From Hydrocarboniphaga daqingensis (GTDB lineage Bacteria > Pseudomonadota > Gammaproteobacteria > Nevskiales > Nevskiaceae), in contig NZ_FQWZ01000002.1 in assembly GCF_900129825.1 (NCBI RefSeq), forward strand, positions 270,680 through 334,679: a stretch of 64,000 nucleotides of DNA, in the 5' to 3' direction. A model generated the notes under the pieces. It was not told the origin of the DNA. It did not search any database and was given only the letters and a program-made list of their open reading frames with translations. Positions 49,181-59,843 of the stretch are shown here, in pieces (position 1 is the stretch's first letter; each line of letters begins with the position of its first letter). Made by a program: the position numbers and the translations under genes.

Positions 49181-49597
49181 CTAATGCAGCGCGGCGCCGG
49201 CCGCGTTGCCGCATAGCTGACGCCGATCGCGCTCGGTTTCCAGCAGCAGCAGTCCGGTCTGCGCCGGTGACAGCGCGTAAACGTTGCCGTCCGGATCGCG
49301 ACCATAGATCTGCACGGCGCTGCGATAGCCGTCGAGGCGGTCGCGTAGCTGCTGACACTCCAGGCGACGCTGCGCTGCATCGGCTGCCGAGCGCTGTGGC
49401 TCGCCGGCGGGCGCCGGCGCGATCCGCCGCTGTCGTAAATCGTCCTGGGTCAGCGCCGGTCCGCCGTCGCGGTTGACATCACCATACCGCGCTTGGCCAT
49501 TGCCGTCGGTTCCTTTGTAGACCGCGGCCTTGGCATCGCCAAACGGTGCGGTCAGCAGCGCGGCCGCCAGCAGCGCGGCGGCGCGTTGCCGGCTCAC
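49181..49597 (-). CDS. DUF4124 domain-containing protein, second of a coupled pair
   Basis: This 138-residue protein has a signal peptide (about 1-24, ending AKA) and a DUF4124-like segment AVYKGTDGNGQARYGDVNRD. The rest is a charged helical region with two conserved cysteines (LECQQL and RQLCGNA). The GTG start at 49597 overlaps the stop of the previous DUF4124 gene as GTGA. It is exported; function unknown. It is convergent with speE, with a small hairpin between 49176 and 49194 that includes its stop. Confidence 0.7.
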   Translation of the reverse strand: MSRQRAAALLAAALLTAPFGDAKAAVYKGTDGNGQARYGDVNRDGGPALTQDDLRQRRIAPAPAGEPQRSAADAAQRRLECQQLRDRLDGYRSAVQIYGRDPDGNVYALSPAQTGLLLLETERDRRQLCGNAAGAALH

Positions 49598-50010
49598 GAA
49601 CCGCCCTCGGTCGCGCCCTCGCCACAGGCGATCCGGACTTGTTGCGCGCCGATCTCGAGCAGCTTGGCTTTCTGCTGCGGGTCGTATTCGCGGCGCTGGC
49701 CGAGCGCATCGGTTTCGACCACCGAGGTCGCGCGGCGGTAGGTTTCGAGCTGGCTTTTGCGGCGCTCGCACTCTTCGCTGCGGGCGGTCTGTACCGGGTC
49801 GGTCGGCACCGGTGCCGCGCCGCTGCCTGGCTTGACCTCGACGGCACGGGCGCCAGGCGTGCGCGCGTCACCGTAGTGGACACGGCCGCGATCATCGGTC
49901 CAGCGATAGACCGTGGTCGCGTGCACGGTGCTGGCGCCGGCACTGGCCAGCACGCCCAGCCACAGCGCGATCGGGACCCGGTAGACGCCTCGCAAGCTCA
50001 TCGATGCCAT
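49594..50010 (-). CDS. DUF4124 domain-containing protein, first of a coupled pair
   Basis: This 138-residue exported protein has a signal peptide (cleavage near VHATT) and a DUF4124 module TTVYRWTDDRGRVHYGDARTPGARAVEV. Two cysteines (SEECERR and RIACGEG) are placed as in its downstream neighbour, so the two genes look like a diverged tandem duplication. The start could be ATG at 50010, ATG at 50001, or TTG at 50022. It faces the unknown membrane-protein gene at 50105. Confidence 0.7.
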   Translation of the reverse strand: MASMSLRGVYRVPIALWLGVLASAGASTVHATTVYRWTDDRGRVHYGDARTPGARAVEVKPGSGAAPVPTDPVQTARSEECERRKSQLETYRRATSVVETDALGQRREYDPQQKAKLLEIGAQQVRIACGEGATEGGS

Positions 50011-50104
50011 GCAACCAGTCAAATACGGACGGCGATCAGTCTAAGCGCATCAGCCGCCGAGGCTTGCGCCTAGAATCCGACCATCACTACCGCCGGACCG
50101 CTCC

Positions 50105-51007
50105 TTGAAACTTGGCACTTTGCTGCTGCGATCCATGCTGCTGTTGGGCCTGCTGGCGGCCGGAGCGCAGTGGTGGTTACTGCGCGAAGCGGAGCGCAGC
50201 CTGCAGCGCATCGCCTACCAATGGCAGGGCTACGGCACGCTGCGTTATGAGCGGCTGTGGTTCAACCTGTGGGGTACCGGCGTGCTGTACGACGTGTCGT
50301 TCCACCCCAATGGCTTGATGCAGGGCATGCTCGGCACCCCGCTGGACTACCGGATCAGCGTCGGCGAAGTCCGCATCGACGACTTGGACTTGGGCGACGA
50401 CCGCAGCCTGCAGCGCGTGCGCCTGCGTCTGATCGATCTGGACTTGCCAATGAGCGACGGCTATCGCCTTCGCGGCCGCAACGCACCGCCGTCGCTGGCC
50501 ACGCTGGGCTACTCCAGCCTGCGCTTGCAGGCGGCTCTCGATGTGCGCGCGCTGGCCGATGCCGGGCTGCTGCTGGTCGGCGGGGATATCGGCGGCGACG
50601 ACAGCGCGTACCTGCGATTCGACTTGCAGCTCGACGCCACGCCGTCGCAGCTGGCGCGCGCGCCCGACCAGATCGGGCTGCGCAAGCTGCGGCTGGACTT
50701 CGAGGATCGGGGTTTGATGCAGCGCTACCAGGACCGGCGAGCGGCCGAGTTGCAGGTGGATCGCGAGCAAGTGGGTGAGGCCATCGTCCGCCTGCTCGAT
50801 CAGCGCGCGCGTCGCGAACGCTGGCGCTGGGATGCTGGATCGGCTGCAGCGCTGCGCAGTTTCGTCCGCGCGCCGGGTGCTTGCCGCATCACGCTCGACC
50901 CGCCGGACACGGTGCTGTTGCGCAACCTCAACTTGTACTCGGTCGGCGACTGGCCGCCGTTGCTGGGATTTCGCTTTGAGCGACTGCCGGACGCGGCGCC
51001 GCGCTGA
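50105..51007 (+). CDS. Membrane-anchored protein of unknown function
   Basis: I do not recognise this 300-residue protein. It has an N-terminal hydrophobic anchor (about 4-27, LLLRSMLLLGLLAAGAQWWLL) and then a soluble domain rich in short strands, with repeated LRLR and LDL patterns such as GEVRIDDLDLGDD and RVRLRLIDLDLP. This pattern resembles AsmA or YdbH-like periplasmic beta folds, but no motif confirms it. The start is TTG at 50105; an ATG at 50135 is an alternative. It faces the DUF4124 pair and is convergent with the PII gene. Confidence 0.55.
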   Translation: MKLGTLLLRSMLLLGLLAAGAQWWLLREAERSLQRIAYQWQGYGTLRYERLWFNLWGTGVLYDVSFHPNGLMQGMLGTPLDYRISVGEVRIDDLDLGDDRSLQRVRLRLIDLDLPMSDGYRLRGRNAPPSLATLGYSSLRLQAALDVRALADAGLLLVGGDIGGDDSAYLRFDLQLDATPSQLARAPDQIGLRKLRLDFEDRGLMQRYQDRRAAELQVDREQVGEAIVRLLDQRARRERWRWDAGSAAALRSFVRAPGACRITLDPPDTVLLRNLNLYSVGDWPPLLGFRFERLPDAAPR

Positions 51008-51069
51008 GGGCGTCGCATGCGGCGCCCGCGCCTCGGGCGAGGCGTTCGAGCGCCGTGTTGGAGCGGCGA

Positions 51070-52482
<1,413 letters not shown>

Positions 52483-53577
52483 TCAGGCCGATGGCGTGCC
52501 CACGTGGTACGCCGGACTCAGTTCGCGCACGGCGTCGATCATCGCAGCCGCGTGCTCGGGCGGCGTCTGCTGCAGAATGCCGTGCCCCAGATTGAACACG
52601 TGGCCCGATCCCGGCCCATAGCTATGCAGTACCCGCGCGACTTCCGCGCGGATGCGCTCCGGCGAGGCGAACAGCGTCACCGGGTCGAGATTGCCCTGCA
52701 GCGCGACGCGACCGCCGACGCGCTCGCGGGCGGTCGCAAGATCGGTGGTCCAGTCCACGCCGAGCGCATCGCAGCCGGTGTCGGCCATGTCGGCCAGATG
52801 ATGGCCGCCGTTCTTGGTGAACAAAATCACGGGTACGTCGGGCGCCACCGCCTTGATGCCGGCGACGATCGCCTGCATCGGCTGCAGTGACAGGCGCTGA
52901 TACGCATGCGGCGCCAGCACGCCGCCCCAGGTGTCGAACACCATGACCGCGTCGGCACCGGCTGCGATCTGCGCCAGCAGGTACTGCGTGACCGTGCGCG
53001 CCAAGCGCGCCGTCAGCCGGTCGAAAGCATCGGGTTCGTTCAGCGCCAGCGCTTTGACCTTGGCAAAGTCGTGGCCGCCGCGTCCTTCGACCATGTAGGT
53101 CGCCAGCGTCCACGGGCTGCCGGCAAAGCCGATCAGCGGCAGCGTGTTGCCGAGCGCCGAGCGGATCGTGCGCACCGCATTCATTACGTAGCGCAGCTCG
53201 TCCTCAGGGCCGGGTTCGGGCAGCGCGTCGATCTCGGCCACGCTGCGCAGCGGACGGGCGAACTGCGGGCCTTCGCCTTCGGCAAAGCTCAGGCCCAAGC
53301 CCATCGCGTCGGGAATCGTCAGGATGTCCGAGAACAGAATCGCCGCGTCCAACCCGAAGCGGTCCAGCGGCTGCAGCGTTACTTCGCAGCACAGCTCGGC
53401 GTTGCGGCACAGGTCCATAAAGCCGCCCGCTTTTGCGCGGGTGGCGCGGTACTCGGGCAGATAACGCCCGGCTTGCCGCATCATCCAGACCGGCGTGCGC
53501 GGCGTGTGCTCACGGCGCAGTGCGCGCAGGAACAGGTCGTTATCGAGGGATCGGCGGGAGGGGGCGGGCGTGGTCAT
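52483..53577 (-). CDS. hemE: Uroporphyrinogen decarboxylase
   Basis: This 364-residue enzyme removes four acetate carboxyls from uroporphyrinogen III to give coproporphyrinogen III. Markers are [51 protein letters not shown] and [15 protein letters not shown]. The length matches the family. The gene's start overlaps the MFS transporter stop as ATGA. It is the fifth haem gene in this window but stands apart from the hemCDY cluster. Confidence 0.96.
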   Translation of the reverse strand: MTTPAPSRRSLDNDLFLRALRREHTPRTPVWMMRQAGRYLPEYRATRAKAGGFMDLCRNAELCCEVTLQPLDRFGLDAAILFSDILTIPDAMGLGLSFAEGEGPQFARPLRSVAEIDALPEPGPEDELRYVMNAVRTIRSALGNTLPLIGFAGSPWTLATYMVEGRGGHDFAKVKALALNEPDAFDRLTARLARTVTQYLLAQIAAGADAVMVFDTWGGVLAPHAYQRLSLQPMQAIVAGIKAVAPDVPVILFTKNGGHHLADMADTGCDALGVDWTTDLATARERVGGRVALQGNLDPVTLFASPERIRAEVARVLHSYGPGSGHVFNLGHGILQQTPPEHAAAMIDAVRELSPAYHVGTPSA

Positions 53578-54806
53578 CGCTCATTGTCACCTGCGGGGCG
53601 GTCGTTGACGATGGCCGGTGACGGAGTCGACGGCATCGGCACGAAGCGTTGCTGCTCGTCGACAGCGGTATCGGCGCGCTGCAGCCGTCGCAAGCTGTAG
53701 CCGGCAAATGCCAGCAACACGACGAACACCGCCACGTAAAGGCCAGCGGGCCCGATCAGATGCATCACGGCTGCACTGGCGACCGGCCCGAGGCATTGAC
53801 CAACGCCGTAGCACAGCAGCAGGCTGGCATTGGCGGCCACCGGATTGCGACCCTGCGTGCGGTCATTGAGCCGGGCAAGGCAAGCCGGATACAGGCACGA
53901 CGCGGTCGCTGTGAACAGCATGCTGGCGCCAAACAGTGCGGCCAGCGACAGCTGCCCGATCGTCGCCGCCAGCAGCGATGCGGCCGCCACGGCCAGCGCG
54001 ATACCGAGGATCACGCGGCGACGGTCGTAGCGGTCGGACCAGCGTCCGAGCGGATACTGCAGCGCCATCGACGCCACCACGGCGCAGGCCATGTAGCGCG
54101 CCACGGTTTGAACGTCGTGGCCCAAGTCCTTCACCGACACGGGCGACAGCTGATAGAACGCGGCCATCGCAAAGCCGGCCGTCAGTGCGCCGACGACGCT
54201 GACCGGCGAGGCGCGAAACAGCTCGCCAAACTTCAGGCGCGACGAGGCGGGCAGCGCCGGCGCCGGTCGCGACGTCAGCGACAGCGGCACCGAGGCTAGC
54301 ACCAGCAGGGCGGCGGCCATCGAGAACAGTCGCGTATCGCCGGGCGGATACAGGCCGACCAGCAGCTGTCCGCCTGCGCCGGCCAGGTAGTAGTTGACCA
54401 TGTACAAGCTCATCAACCGACCACGCGCCTGCGGCGTGGCATGGGCGTTGATCCAGCTTTCGAGCACGATCAGCAGCAGTGCGCCGCAGAAGCCGGACAC
54501 GGCGCGCAACAGCGCCCACAACCGCTCGTCAAACACGATGCTATGTGCCAGCGCGGCGCAGCAGGTCAGCGCGGCGAACGCGGAGAACACGCGGATGTGG
54601 CCGACCCGACGGATCAGCCTCGGCCCGGCGATCGAGCCGAGCATGAAGCCAAACGAATAGCACATCATGATCAGGCCGATCTGCATCGGCCCGAGCCCGG
54701 CAGCCGAAAGGCCGAGCGACAACTGAGTGCCGAGCAGCATTTGCCCGGCGACGAACAGCGCGGCGGCCATGAAGACCGAGGCAGCGGAGAGCAACAGGGG
54801 CAGCAT
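53574..54806 (-). CDS. MFS transporter (YcaD-like)
   Basis: This 410-residue protein has about 12 membrane helices and the MFS loop patterns [15 protein letters not shown] and [13 protein letters not shown]. It resembles YcaD-type transporters of unknown substrate. Its stop overlaps the hemE start by four bases, so the two are one operon; this is also seen in other gammaproteobacteria but a haem link is unproven. The promoter lies in the AT-rich region to the right, which carries the 12-bp palindrome AAAAGCGCTTTT at 54830-54841, 24 bp from the start codon. Confidence 0.85.
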   Translation of the reverse strand: MLPLLLSAASVFMAAALFVAGQMLLGTQLSLGLSAAGLGPMQIGLIMMCYSFGFMLGSIAGPRLIRRVGHIRVFSAFAALTCCAALAHSIVFDERLWALLRAVSGFCGALLLIVLESWINAHATPQARGRLMSLYMVNYYLAGAGGQLLVGLYPPGDTRLFSMAAALLVLASVPLSLTSRPAPALPASSRLKFGELFRASPVSVVGALTAGFAMAAFYQLSPVSVKDLGHDVQTVARYMACAVVASMALQYPLGRWSDRYDRRRVILGIALAVAAASLLAATIGQLSLAALFGASMLFTATASCLYPACLARLNDRTQGRNPVAANASLLLCYGVGQCLGPVASAAVMHLIGPAGLYVAVFVVLLAFAGYSLRRLQRADTAVDEQQRFVPMPSTPSPAIVNDRPAGDNER

Positions 54807-55121
54807 GCGGTTGTGATAAAAAAGCGTCTAAAAGCGCTTTTTATATCAATCCGAAAAAGGGTGTGCGGGTATTGTCCGGCAAACGGTGGAGACGTGCATC
54901 TTGGTTATGAATCAATAAACAAAATACTGAATAGCAATAAATAATCTCAAAAGTGAGATAAAACAGTTAACTTAAAACGATTTAGCAATTAAAAATCGCA
55001 TTTGGCTTGAATGGTGATGCGGCTTGCGAACGCCGGCTGTTTGTGATCAAAGCGATGCGATTGGTGGTTAGTTATTGTTTTTATAACATTCACAAAAACA
55101 CCGAATACAAGGGACCATCAC
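54807..55121. other. AT-rich divergent intergenic region with three inverted repeats
   Basis: This 315-bp region between the MFS transporter and the 55122 gene is clearly AT-rich. It holds the palindrome AAAAGCGCTTTT (54830-54841), the hairpin ATCTCA-AAAG-TGAGAT (54944-54959) and CGATTT/AAATCG (54978-54983 with 54993-54998). I see no coding region or RNA gene in it. It must carry the promoters of both flanking genes. Confidence 0.6.
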
Positions 55122-55589
55122 ATGACGATTGATCTGCTGTCCGAACCCGCCGTGCGCCTTTCGCTGGTGGCGACCGGCGTCTTCTTTCTGTCGGGATTGC
55201 TGACCGGCGTCTGGAAGTACCTGCACTTCGCGCGCAGCGCCGACGCGACCGCGCCGGCCTATGTCGACATCGCGCACCGTGCGTCGCTGATGTACAGCTT
55301 CGCCTCGCTGCTGCTGTCGGCGTTTGCCGCGTTGTCGGCGTGGTCGGCCGTAGTCGACTTCTGGGCGGTGGCACTGCCGCTGCTGTTCTTCGCTGGCGCG
55401 ATCGTCGGCTACGTCGTCCACGGCCTGCTGCGCGACACCGACAACCAGTTCCGCCGCCCGCACACGGTCGGCCCGGTCGCGCTGCCGCGTCACGGCCTGC
55501 TGCTGTTCATGGTGGCGCTCGCCGCCGCCGAAATCGGCGGTTTCGTCGTGCTGTTCGCCGGCGTGCTGAGGACCTTGGGGCTGGTTTAA
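55122..55589 (+). CDS. Small integral membrane protein of unknown function
   Basis: This 155-residue protein has four predicted helices (about 11-29, 53-72, 78-98 and 125-150). Conserved-looking features are SGLLTGVWKYLHFARS after helix 1, YVDIAHRASLMYSFASLLLS, and a charged loop RDTDNQFRRPH. I do not recognise a characterised family. GGGA lies about eight bases before the ATG, a reasonable ribosome-binding site. Its neighbours (an MFS-hemE operon and a sulfotransferase-like gene) do not reveal a role. Confidence 0.7.
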   Translation: MTIDLLSEPAVRLSLVATGVFFLSGLLTGVWKYLHFARSADATAPAYVDIAHRASLMYSFASLLLSAFAALSAWSAVVDFWAVALPLLFFAGAIVGYVVHGLLRDTDNQFRRPHTVGPVALPRHGLLLFMVALAAAEIGGFVVLFAGVLRTLGLV

Positions 55590-55749
55590 TGTGACGCTGA
55601 CCCAGCGCGCTGGATCATCGGACTGTCATGCTATTACGGCGACACTGCTCGTCTCGTCACGAATTTTGCAGGGGTCGCGCAAGGGGTATACCGGCCGCCA
55701 TGGCTCGTAGCCCCGGAGATCCTCCCGTGTAGGCTCGGTCGCCGTGTCC

Positions 55750-57270
55750 ATGACGCAGATATTTCTCCATGTCGGCCCCCATAAAACGGGCACCTCGACG
55801 ATACAGAACTGGCTCAGCGCCAACCGCGACGTGCTTCGGGCGGAGGGTGCGCTTTATCCCGGGCAGGCCTTGAACCACAACAACGTTGCCAACCAGCTGC
55901 GTGTCGGGCGGGCAACACCTTTCGGTTCGATCGTCGACGAGATCCGCAGCGCCCCTCCGGGAACGCGAGTGATCCTCAGTGCGGAAGCCTTTACCCGGGT
56001 CCCAGGCGAGGATCGGGCGCGGCTACTGCGCGACCTGTCGGCCTGGCCGGTGACCATCATTTACTACCTGCGGCGATCCTGGGAGCGGGCGGCGTCCTCG
56101 CATACCCAGGGTCTGAAGAATCTCTACCGGTTCGGCCCGGTTATGGGCAAGGTCGAGCGACGTGTTGGGCGAGGTGATTACCGCGATCTGGAAAGCTGGA
56201 CGGGCTACGACAATTGCCGGCTCAGTGTTCGAGTATTCGACAAGGCCGAATGGCCCAACGGTAACTTGATCGAGGATTTTCTCTCGGTGGTGGGCTTGCC
56301 GGCGCTGGGTGGCGGACCGCGTTACGTCGCTGTGCCTAACCGCAACGAGATGCCCGGTCTGCCGGCGTTGCGCGTCTACGCCTCGGTGGATCCGACGCAA
56401 GTCGAGCCACTCGGTCACAGTGCCAAGCGACAGGTCCGTGAACACGTCGAGGTGATCGCGTCTCAGCTGGGCTGGAACCAGCCGCGCGCTGTACTGGTCA
56501 GCAGCGAGGACATTCGGCGATATGAAGCCATGCTGGCGCCGGAGTATCAGCGGATCGCCATCGACTTTCTCGGGCGTCGCGATGGTGTGCTGTTTGCGCC
56601 GCTGGCATCGGACGCTGAATTCGTAGCCGACTCGCTGACGGCCGACGCGCTGCCGGTCGAGGATCGGCAGCGTTTCGTCCGTGCCGCCTGGGACCACGCG
56701 CTGGACCAATGGGAGGCGCTAGGCCTACCTCCGTTGCCTGCCAGCTTGCCGGAACACCGCGAATCGCGGCGACGCTCGGAGTTGGCCACGGTGCTGGGCT
56801 TGCCACCCTGCATTACGGAGTCCGACGACCGTCGGGGAATGATGGCCCAGGGCTTGATTGCCAAGATCGAAGCGGATCTGGGTTGGACGCAGCGAGAGGA
56901 TGCTTCCATCGATGCGGATCCGGCACTCAGACCGGCTGCGGTTCTCAGTGCTCAGGAACTGCTGCAAGCCGGCTTGCAGGCGGTCATCGTCACGGTCTTG
57001 GAGATCGAGCGCGCCGAGCAAGCGGCGCAGGCAGAACGAGCGGCAGCGCTGGCGGCGAAGCCATCGCTGCGTCCGTCGCCCGAAGAGCGCGAATTGAAAC
57101 GTGCCGAACGTCGTGAGATTCGACGCGCGTTGCGCCGCGCTGAGCGAATGCAGCAACTCCAGCGCGCGTCCGCGGCGTCGATACGGCTGCGCGCCGTCAA
57201 TGTATGGGCGCGGATTCGCCGCGCGGCACGCTCGGTGCTGTCGCGGCTGAGACGAACGCTGCGCCGTTGA
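55750..57270 (+). CDS. Sulfotransferase-like protein with basic C-terminal tail
   Basis: This 506-residue protein begins with a P-loop-like segment IFLHVGPHKTGTSTIQNW (5-21) that fits the PAPS-binding 5' loop of sulfotransferases. A likely 3' loop region is VTIIYYLRRSWERAASSH. The middle and end show no known catalytic domain, and the last 80 or so residues are rich in Arg and Ala (for example ERREIRRALRRAERMQQLQRA). The acceptor is unknown. The ATG at 55750 is preferred over GTG at 55744. It stands alone, with no polysaccharide or lipid synthesis genes nearby. Confidence 0.65.
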   Translation: MTQIFLHVGPHKTGTSTIQNWLSANRDVLRAEGALYPGQALNHNNVANQLRVGRATPFGSIVDEIRSAPPGTRVILSAEAFTRVPGEDRARLLRDLSAWPVTIIYYLRRSWERAASSHTQGLKNLYRFGPVMGKVERRVGRGDYRDLESWTGYDNCRLSVRVFDKAEWPNGNLIEDFLSVVGLPALGGGPRYVAVPNRNEMPGLPALRVYASVDPTQVEPLGHSAKRQVREHVEVIASQLGWNQPRAVLVSSEDIRRYEAMLAPEYQRIAIDFLGRRDGVLFAPLASDAEFVADSLTADALPVEDRQRFVRAAWDHALDQWEALGLPPLPASLPEHRESRRRSELATVLGLPPCITESDDRRGMMAQGLIAKIEADLGWTQREDASIDADPALRPAAVLSAQELLQAGLQAVIVTVLEIERAEQAAQAERAAALAAKPSLRPSPEERELKRAERREIRRALRRAERMQQLQRASAASIRLRAVNVWARIRRAARSVLSRLRRTLRR

Positions 57271-57280
57271 TTGTCTCGGT

Positions 57281-57314
57281 CCGGGGAGCGCAGCCCTTGT
57301 GCTGCGCTCCCCGG
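57281..57314. terminator. Strong hairpin between convergent genes
   Basis: CCGGGGAGCGCAGC (57281-57294) and GCTGCGCTCCCCGG (57301-57314) form a perfect 14-bp stem with a six-base loop between the convergent sulfotransferase-like and TonB-receptor genes. There is no T-tract, but the stem can end transcripts from both sides. Confidence 0.7.
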
Positions 57315-57330
57315 CTCGAAATCGACGTCG

Positions 57331-59400
57331 TTACTGCAGCTTGACCTCAAAGCCGACAATCAGGTTGGCACCCGGCATCGGCACCTGATCTTTGACGAAC
57401 GACGTCGAGCGACGTGCATTCTCGTCGAGCAGGTTGCGGCCGCGCAGGTAGATCGACGTGTCGTGGCCGGCACCGGGCAGCGTGTAGTTGAGGCTGGCGT
57501 TGAGCATCGTGAAGCCGTCGGTTTCGGTTTCCAGCGGCGCGACGCGGTCCTGGCGCAGCACGCGGATCAAGTCGAGGCTGCCGGAAAAGTTGCCCTGATC
57601 GGCTTCCAGGCCCAGACCGATCCGCGCCGGCGTCATCCGCGGCAGGTCGCGGCCACCGCCGCTGAGCTCGCCATAGGCGATGTCGCCGAACAGGCGGCTG
57701 CGGACGTCGAAGCGGCCGTTCTGCACCAGCGCGTAACCGATTTCGCCTTCGAAGCCATAGAACCGGGCATCGGCCTGACGATAGTTGACCAGCAGCAGTT
57801 CACCGTCTTCGGCAAACGTGCCCTCGTCGTCGACCCGATCGGCAACGCCGTCTTGATTGGCGACACCGCTGCCGTCGGCATTGAGGCCTTCATCCACTTC
57901 CTGTTCGAAGATGTAGTTCTGGATGCGCTCGAAATACACGTTGCCGCGCCACTGGAAGCGGCCGTTGTGCTTGTCCAGGCCAATCTCGAAGTTGTTGGCC
58001 GTTTCCTTGGCGAGGCGGTCGTCGCCCCGCTCGTAGGTCGAGGTCGCGCCATGAGGGCCAAACGCGTACAGCTCTTCGGTGACGGGCGCGCGCTGCGAGC
58101 GCGTTGCGAACAGCTTCAGGTGGTAGTCGGCGCTCAGGTCGATCGTCGTGCCGCCCGACAATGAGAATGGCTTGAACGTCAGCGCGTCGCGGCCGATGGT
58201 GTCGCTGTCGACGTGATCGATGCGCAAGCCGAACTCGGCTTGGCCCCAGGACACCGCGCGCTGCTCGACGACGAACACGCCCAGCGACTCGGTCACCGTT
58301 TCCGGCACGAAGGACTCGTCACCGATCGCAGCGAAGTCGCGATGGCCATACTGCAGGCCGACGACGCCGGTCCAGCCGGCCAGCGGAGCATGCAGCGCTT
58401 CAAGGCGCGTGTCGCTCTGACGGTTTTCGAAGCGCGTGCCTGGCTCACCGGGGGCCTCGAACTCGACGTGGCCGTAGTCGTTGTAGCCGCTGCGCAGCCG
58501 CAGCGACGTGATGCCTGGCAGCGGTTGATACAGCTTGGCTTCCAGGTCGTAGCGGCTCTGGCTCATGTCGATGAAGGCTTCTTCTTCGACCGGCAAGCCG
58601 TACTCGGAGACCACGCGGCTGAAACTGCCGGCGATCGAGCCGCCGTCCCAGAACTGCGCTGCCGACAGCGACCCCGAATCCTTGCGCGCGCCGCTGTTGG
58701 GCATGCGCCCGCCAAAGCCGCTGCCGTCGAGCGCCGAATTGCCGGCCAGATCAAAGTTGTTCGCCTGGTTGCCGGCGATCGTGGCGCGTAGTTGCGTGCC
58801 GCCGACGCCGTAGCCGATCCGTGCATTGCCGAAGCGCTGATCGCCGTTGTTGCCGTAGCCGGCACCGGCTTCGCCGCTGAGCCCCGGCGTGACCGCCGAC
58901 GGCAGCGCGCCGTCGACGACGTTGATGACGCCAGCCGACGCCGCGCTGCCGTAGATCAGCGTCGTCGGCCCCTTGAGAATTTCGATCTGCTCGGCGTGCG
59001 CCGGATCGATGCCGACGTCGTGGTCGGTACTGACGTCCGAGGCGTCCATCGACGGGCTGCCGTTCTGCAGCACCAGCACGCGAGGGCCGCCCTGGCCGCG
59101 GATGATCGGCCGGCCGGCGCCGCGACCGAAGTCGGTGGTCGACACGCCCAGCTCGTTTTCCAGCGTTTCACCGACGGTCAGGCCGCGACGGCGGTCGAGC
59201 GCGTCGCCAGTGAGCACTTCCACCGGCTGGGTCAGTGTGTCGGCGGGACGGGCGAACGGGTCGGCGGTGACGATGATTTCGGGCAGCACGGTGCCGTCAG
59301 GGCTTGCGGCGGGTGACGGACCGGCAGCGTGGGCGGCGGGGGTGGAGAACGACAGATACAGCGCGCTCGCAAGCGCGGAGCGACGGAACAGACGCGACAT
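57331..59400 (-). CDS. TonB-dependent receptor, ZnuD-like
   Basis: This 689-residue outer-membrane receptor has a signal peptide (cleavage near HAAG, about 26), a TonB-box-like EIIVTADPF (41-49), a plug with RGQGGPRVLVLQNG and ILKGPTTLIYGSAASAGVINVVDG, and a barrel ending in GFEVKLQ. The plug style and the short DUF2946 neighbour are typical of ZnuD-type receptors for zinc or related metals. The ATG at 59400 is chosen because GAGG lies at better spacing than for the ATG at 59409. No zinc regulator is seen nearby, so metal specificity is inferred. Confidence 0.82.
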   Translation of the reverse strand: MSRLFRRSALASALYLSFSTPAAHAAGPSPAASPDGTVLPEIIVTADPFARPADTLTQPVEVLTGDALDRRRGLTVGETLENELGVSTTDFGRGAGRPIIRGQGGPRVLVLQNGSPSMDASDVSTDHDVGIDPAHAEQIEILKGPTTLIYGSAASAGVINVVDGALPSAVTPGLSGEAGAGYGNNGDQRFGNARIGYGVGGTQLRATIAGNQANNFDLAGNSALDGSGFGGRMPNSGARKDSGSLSAAQFWDGGSIAGSFSRVVSEYGLPVEEEAFIDMSQSRYDLEAKLYQPLPGITSLRLRSGYNDYGHVEFEAPGEPGTRFENRQSDTRLEALHAPLAGWTGVVGLQYGHRDFAAIGDESFVPETVTESLGVFVVEQRAVSWGQAEFGLRIDHVDSDTIGRDALTFKPFSLSGGTTIDLSADYHLKLFATRSQRAPVTEELYAFGPHGATSTYERGDDRLAKETANNFEIGLDKHNGRFQWRGNVYFERIQNYIFEQEVDEGLNADGSGVANQDGVADRVDDEGTFAEDGELLLVNYRQADARFYGFEGEIGYALVQNGRFDVRSRLFGDIAYGELSGGGRDLPRMTPARIGLGLEADQGNFSGSLDLIRVLRQDRVAPLETETDGFTMLNASLNYTLPGAGHDTSIYLRGRNLLDENARRSTSFVKDQVPMPGANLIVGFEVKLQ

Positions 59401-59501
59401 GGTGGACATCCTCGACAAAACGGATCGGAAGCGGCGCGCACACCGGCGCGCACGCAAGGCAACGAACGCGACGCGGCCGTGAGCGGCCGGGCAGCGCGGG
59501 A

Positions 59502-59786
59502 TCAGCAGGTCGAGTGAGGCGGCGCCCTTGCGCGGGCGGTCAGCGGGGTGGCGACGCTGGCATGCAGCTGCAGCGGTGCCGAGGAGACATCGGGCGCGAT
59601 CCAGTGGGCAACGGCCGGTGATGCCGGCAGCGGTGCCCCCCCGTCGAGGTTCATGCCCAGCACGCAGACCGAGCAGGCCTTGTCCTGCGCCAGCGCCGGA
59701 TGCTCCAGCGCATGCGCAAAGCTCAGCCACTGCGTGAGCAGCAGGGCTAGGGCCAGCAGCAAGGTGGGCATACGACGGGTCCGCAT
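59502..59786 (-). CDS. DUF2946 domain-containing small exported protein
   Basis: This 94-residue protein has an N-terminal signal or anchor (about 7-25), an HALEHP segment and a CSVC motif (about 38-41) that could bind metal. DUF2946 proteins are often encoded next to TonB receptors for copper or zinc, as here. The 101-bp gap to the receptor start shows no terminator, so the two genes may share a transcript. Confidence 0.7.
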   Translation of the reverse strand: MRTRRMPTLLLALALLLTQWLSFAHALEHPALAQDKACSVCVLGMNLDGGAPLPASPAVAHWIAPDVSSAPLQLHASVATPLTARARAPPHSTC

Positions 59787-59843
59787 CCGACTAGTGTGGC
59801 TCAGATTCGCGAACAGATGAATGGGGATTGCCGGTGATGGCGT

